Shown here piece by piece: positions 8,643 to 11,690 of a stretch of 11,690 nt of DNA; the first letter of the stretch is position 1; each line of letters starts with the position of its first letter. The stretch is from Larix sibirica (Eukaryota; Streptophyta; Pinopsida; Pinales; Pinaceae). The notes beneath the pieces were generated by a model. It was given only the letters and a program-made list of their open reading frames with translations. It was not told where the DNA came from and ran no database searches. The translations under genes were made by a program, and so were the position numbers. Where the stretch lies: assembly GCA_004151065.3 (NCBI GenBank), contig NWUY0300022988.1, positions 7,918-19,607 of the forward strand, written 5' to 3'.

Positions 8643-8832
8643 AAATGACAAGCTATTTAATCACACTTTAGAAAAATAATTAGATAGATTGTTCATTAAA
8701 TTATCAATCTAGGTTTCAAGGTTTCTTGCGAGAGATCTCCCAAAGAATTCAATCGGAAATTGTCCATGTGGACCTTAAAACCATGTGTCGTCTAAAACCA
8801 ATACTAGATTTACTATTGCACCTTTGATAACT

Positions 8833-8849
8833 CCCTAGCAACAACGCCA
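8833..8849 (-). other. tRNA-Asp-like primer-binding site, unit 2
   Basis: The plus strand reads CCCTAGCAACAACGCCA, with 13 of 17 agreeing with the tRNA-Asp 3' end. This unit keeps GCAAC and CGCCA, the parts that units 1 and 3 have lost, so a consensus of the three units is closer to the tRNA than any single one. Confidence 0.55.
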
Positions 8850-9038
8850 AAATGACTAGATATTTAATCACCCTTTAAAAAAGCAATTACATAGATTGTT
8901 CATTGAATATCAACCTTGGTTTCATTATTTCTTGCGAGAGGTCTCCCATAGAATTCAGTTGACAATCATACCTGTGGATCTCAAAATCATGTATCGCTTA
9001 AAACCAATACTAGCTTTACTATTGTGTCTTTGATAACT

Positions 9039-9054
9039 CCCTGACAATGGCCCA
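9039..9054 (-). other. tRNA-Asp-like primer-binding site, unit 3, with a 1-nt deletion
   Basis: The plus strand reads CCCTGACAATGGCCCA. It is one base shorter than the other two and so probably non-functional. On the minus strand this is the most upstream of the three, adjacent to the possible LTR at 9055 and beyond. Confidence 0.45.
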
Positions 9055-9640
9055 AAAATGACGAGTTGCTTAATCACCCTTTTAAAAAGTAGTTAAATAG
9101 ATTGCTCTTTGAATTATCAATCCAAGTTTCGAGATTTCTTGCAAGTTATCGTGCAATGTATATATAGGCTACAATTTCTTATCTAGTATCACTTTGACTA
9201 TTATGGGTTGCAACAAAGTAAAAGAACTATGAACTTCTTCAAAACAACTAGATCAAGTAAGAATCAAAGCCTCGATTATCATTCACATTGAAGAATTAAT
9301 GAAAGGTTATTTATTCAATTGAATTATGAAAGCTTAAATAATCAACACGAGCAATCATCAACCTATTAACATAACAATTATTAAGCAAATTACATCTATG
9401 AATCTATAAACTAATAGATCATCACTTATTCTTTGGATTGGGCCTTGCCTCCTCAAAATAGAGTGCCAGAGAAAGACTATAACAACCATAGAATTAACTC
9501 AACTCACACATAAATGATTACCACAACTTCTAACCAACTTCTTAATTCAATGCAACAATTCAAATCCATAGCAAGATAGTTTCCACACACACTATTGTCT
9601 CTCTCCACAACGAGAGGCTATGTTTTTATACATTTTAAAG
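9055..9640 (-). promoter_or_regulatory. Possible LTR R/U5 region with TATA boxes (minus strand)
   Basis: On the minus strand this region lies directly upstream of the first primer-binding site, where an LTR should be. The likely LTR end reads TCGTCA just before the PBS. TATA-like elements are CCTATATATAC at 9158-9168, about 100 bp upstream of that end, and TATAAAAA at 9623-9630, followed by CCTCTCGTTGTGGAGAGA, a short inverted repeat near 9600-9617. Either could be the LTR promoter. I could not find the other end of the LTR (TG on the minus strand), nor a second LTR, so the extent is uncertain. Confidence 0.35.
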
Positions 9641-10831
9641 ATTGCCTATCTTAATAAAGTATCTGGGAACATGATTGAAAATCGAACAATTCTCAAATTG
9701 TTCCAACAAATAGCTATTCTAAAAATACCAATTCATCACTCTTATCTCAAACAAGAAGTCAATGCATTGGCGTAGTTTTAGTTCACTACATAACCAATTA
9801 TAGCAACAAGAATAACAACTTGATGATGCATGTATAAATGGTGAGATGCACAAATATAGTTGATAGATCCGTATATGCAAAAAAGGCACCTTCAGTTTGT
9901 TTCTATCTCATCTCATGACTTGATAACCTGGATCTAATTACATCATCCCATAAGTTCAGGGATCTATAATTGTTTCGAAGAAGATGGAATCTGCAATAAT
10001 ACTATAGGTGATGGGATCCACAACAACACATATAAATCATGTAGGTTACATGATCCGCAATGTTCCACAACAATCCTAAAGGTGACGAAATCCACAACAA
10101 TTACGTAACTCTCCACAAGGTAGTTACAAAGTACGTAATCTTCATCCATTATTCAAATAAATAATGAAATGTCAACACATGCAGGCATAAAAGTACCTTA
10201 TGCTTGAGGCCAATTCAAAACATCAAAATAATCAAATGCAGAGTAAGAGATGGGAAAAAAGAGGGATAGATTGGGAAAAATAAATGACAAAAATATGAGA
10301 TTTTTAGGACTCATCACAAACTTTCCCATGCAAGTAATTAATGACTTGCACTCAAAGATCACAATATTATTTAGGTACCACATCTAGACCTAGGAGAGGC
10401 CTTAGAAGTTGAATATTTTCTACCAAAGGATTTCCCCATTTCTGCTGGTCTTCTCTTATAAACAAACTAAATTGTTGGCTTGAGTCACATTCCAAAAGCA
10501 CGGGTGCAAAATGATCACTTAGGTGAAATTAGGGGATTTTAACGACTCTAGATGCATTGAGTGTGGGACTGACTACTACAATCAATGGATCATGTAGAAG
10601 ATACTGCACTATCAACCATTAATGCATGAGTTGCTCATAGTGATTAGATCGACAATGTCATTTATACACATCCAATCAAATCATAAACAATCCTACCAAT
10701 CCCCAAATTAAACCTATTTAGATTTAATATTGGACTCAAGATTTGAGACAAACAACCAAAACCGCATCTCAATAGACTAAATGAACTTTTTCAACATCTA
10801 GACACAATTACACTTACTTCCACAGTAACCA
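9641..10831. other. Unassigned AT-rich sequence between the LTR-like region and the CACTA end
   Basis: I see no gene here. Minus-strand ORFs of 61 codons at 9964-10149 and 10198-10383 have no recognisable motif and are of the length expected by chance. The only structure is a decayed 74-bp repeat and a short palindrome at about 10006-10100. The segment could include the U3 part of the minus-strand LTR or unrelated intergenic DNA. Confidence 0.45.
10006..10100. repeat. Decayed direct repeat, spacing 74 bp, enclosing a palindrome
   Basis: A 21-bp phrase starting AGGTGA and ending ATCCACAACAA occurs at 10006-10026 and 10080-10100 with 18 of 21 matches. CCACAACAA also occurs at 10065-10073. Between them lies the perfect inverted repeat ATCATGTA-GGT-TACATGAT at 10036-10054. 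It is probably an eroded tandem duplication. Confidence 0.5.
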
Positions 10832-10852
10832 CACTACAAGGAAAATGCATTG

Positions 10853-11022
10853 TAGCGGAGATTATAGCAGAGGTTTTTAATGTTACAAGATTGGTCCAAA
10901 TTGTCAAAAACTCCTCTGCCACAACCTACGCTAATGGTATTGGATGTTTTAACGGAGTTTTTTACGGAAATTTATTATAGCTAAAAAATCTCAGTGGCCG
11001 AAGACTTTAGCGGAGGTTTTTT
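10853..11022. repeat. CACTA subterminal motif family 1 (TAGCGGAGGTTTT-like)
   Basis: Plus-orientation forms occur at 10853 (TAGCGGAG), 10865 (TAGCAGAGGTTTTT), about 10950 (TAACGGAGTTTTTT) and 11008 (TAGCGGAGGTTTTTT). Inverted forms occur at 10906-10921 (AAAAACTCCTCTGCCA) and about 10926 (TACGCTA). The copies at 10867-10879 and 10906-10919 could form an imperfect hairpin. GCGGAGGTTTT-type motifs next to a CACTA terminus fit known subterminal architecture. Confidence 0.65.
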
Positions 11023-11592
11023 CACCAGTGCGCTTTAATGAGACAAATGCACCGGTGCTAACCAACACGAAAACACAAGTGCCTTTAAATAACAACATGC
11101 ACTAGGACGCCACCAAAAACTTAAAGGCACCAATTCTTTATAACAATATATGCACCGGTGCTTATTAATAAATATAATACTAGTGCACACCAAAAATTTT
11201 AACTGTATCAGTGCTTTATAACAATGTATGTGCCGATGTGGTAAACTAATTATAGCACCAGTGTGCTTATGTACTATCTAAAGCACTGGTACGATAAGAG
11301 AAGGAAAACGAATTGATAGAGTTGACTGGGATGTTGAATTTTGTCGCATTTTTAAAATTCAACAATGCGCTCACGATATAATGGGGCCCAGTGCATTTAT
11401 GAAGAGAGCACCGAGCTATAATAATAGAAAAGCACCGTGGCATCACAACGAGTAGTTTGTTACACCGATGCACTTTTTGGGTAAACGCACTGGTGCTACA
11501 TGCACTCGAACGCATCAGTGTGATTAAAAAGATCAAAAGCACCGATATTAATTTTTACTTTAGTGAACAGTGACCAGTGACATCGCACTGGA
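11023..11592. repeat. CACTA subterminal motif family 2 (GCACCGGTGC-like palindrome)
   Basis: A perfect 10-bp palindrome, GCACCGGTGC, occurs at 11049-11058 and 11152-11161. Degenerate versions follow every 20-60 bp: CACCAGTGCG at 11023, GCACCAGTGTGC at 11255, GCACTGGTAC at 11283, GCACCGAGC at 11408, GCACCGTGGC at 11432, ACACCGATGCAC at 11462, GCACTGGTGC at 11487, GCATCAGTG at 11512, GCACCGAT at 11539 and GCACTGG at 11585. Some are joined by a shared spacer, CTTTATAACAAT (11136 and 11214). They are most likely transposase-protein binding sites. Confidence 0.65.
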
Positions 11593-11690
11593 ATATCTAT
11601 ACTTTATTTTTATCTTTTTAAATTCCATTATTCATCAGAAATGGAAATATTTTTTATAATAGTATTCATATAATTTTAATTTTAATTATT

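Larger units (their letters stand above)
8524..9143 (-). repeat. Three head-to-tail ~207-bp units, each containing a primer-binding-site-like motif
   Basis: The units are 8524-8730, 8731-8936 and 8937-9143 (207, 206 and 207 bp). Each begins AGAGATCTCC or a close variant. On the plus strand the shared phrases in order are GAATTCA, CCAATACTAG, TTTGATAACTCC, the PBS-like motif, AATGAC, TTTAATCAC or a variant, ATAGATTG, and TTTCTTGC. The copies are clearly diverged from one another by eye, so the array is old. Read on the minus strand, each unit holds an LTR-end-like segment, a primer-binding site and a stretch of leader, as in the start of a Ty3/gypsy-type retrotransposon transcript. Confidence 0.85.
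10832..11690. mobile_element. Terminus of a CACTA (En/Spm-type) DNA transposon
   Basis: The sequence CACTACAAGGAAAATGCA at 10832 matches the terminal inverted repeat of plant CACTA elements, which usually begin CACTACAAGAAAA. The following ~750 bp are packed with short direct and inverted motifs, as in CACTA subterminal regions, where the element's DNA-binding protein attaches. The three bases before it are CCA, a possible half of the 3-bp target-site duplication. The element continues past the window end; no transposase or second terminus is in view, so autonomy cannot be judged. Which end (5' or 3') this is cannot be told. Confidence 0.75.

Noticed and set aside
8524-9143. Regular repeats considered as a CRISPR array
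   Set aside because: The whole 207-bp unit is repeated, with no alternation of short identical repeats and unique spacers, and the setting is plant transposon DNA.
11267-11542. 91-codon minus-strand ORF inside the CACTA end
   Set aside because: It overlaps the subterminal repeat array, has no domain, and its content follows from the repeated GCACCGGTGC motifs.
1-11690. tRNA, rRNA or other structured RNA genes
   Set aside because: I looked for cloverleaf-type sequences and rRNA signatures on both strands and saw none. The tRNA-like matches are only short 3'-end complements at the primer-binding sites.

Overview
The window is a stretch of plant nuclear genomic DNA made almost entirely of decayed transposable elements. 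It contains no intact cellular gene, and nothing looks prokaryotic. The evidence for a plant is a LINE with an RNase H domain and a plant-type 3' end, a CACTA (En/Spm-type) DNA transposon terminus, and sequences resembling a tRNA-Asp primer-binding site as used by plant Ty3/gypsy elements. Base composition is AT-rich. I cannot name the species.

Layout. 1-1687: the 3' part of a plant L1-type LINE, carrying a zinc-binding reverse-transcriptase domain and an RNase H domain, broken by stops and a frameshift, then a 3' UTR and short A-tail. 1688-3718: unassigned AT-rich DNA with a promoter-like G-box/TATA arrangement and a 55-bp tandem duplication. 3719: a single N. 3720-6478: a second copy of 960-3718, about 99% identical by eye. 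The N sits exactly where one copy ends and the next begins, so this duplication is most simply read as two contigs whose overlapping ends were scaffolded without being merged. 6580-8022: a decayed pseudogene of an unrecognised, partly coiled-coil protein, pieced together from three or more frames.

8199-9640, read on the minus strand, looks like the leader end of a Ty3/gypsy-type LTR retrotransposon: two TATA boxes in a possible LTR, then a ~207-bp module repeated three times, each copy with a tRNA-Asp-like primer-binding site, then a short ORF where gag would start. 9641-10831 holds decayed unassigned sequence with a faint 74-bp repeat. 10832 to the window end is one terminus of a CACTA transposon with two families of subterminal repeats (TAGCGGAGGTTTT-like and GCACCGGTGC-like).

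The parts do not form a pathway; they are independent, nested or adjacent mobile-element remains. I found no convincing new biological system. The two things most worth a second look are the tandemly iterated primer-binding-site module and the N-centred duplication, which is probably an assembly artefact.
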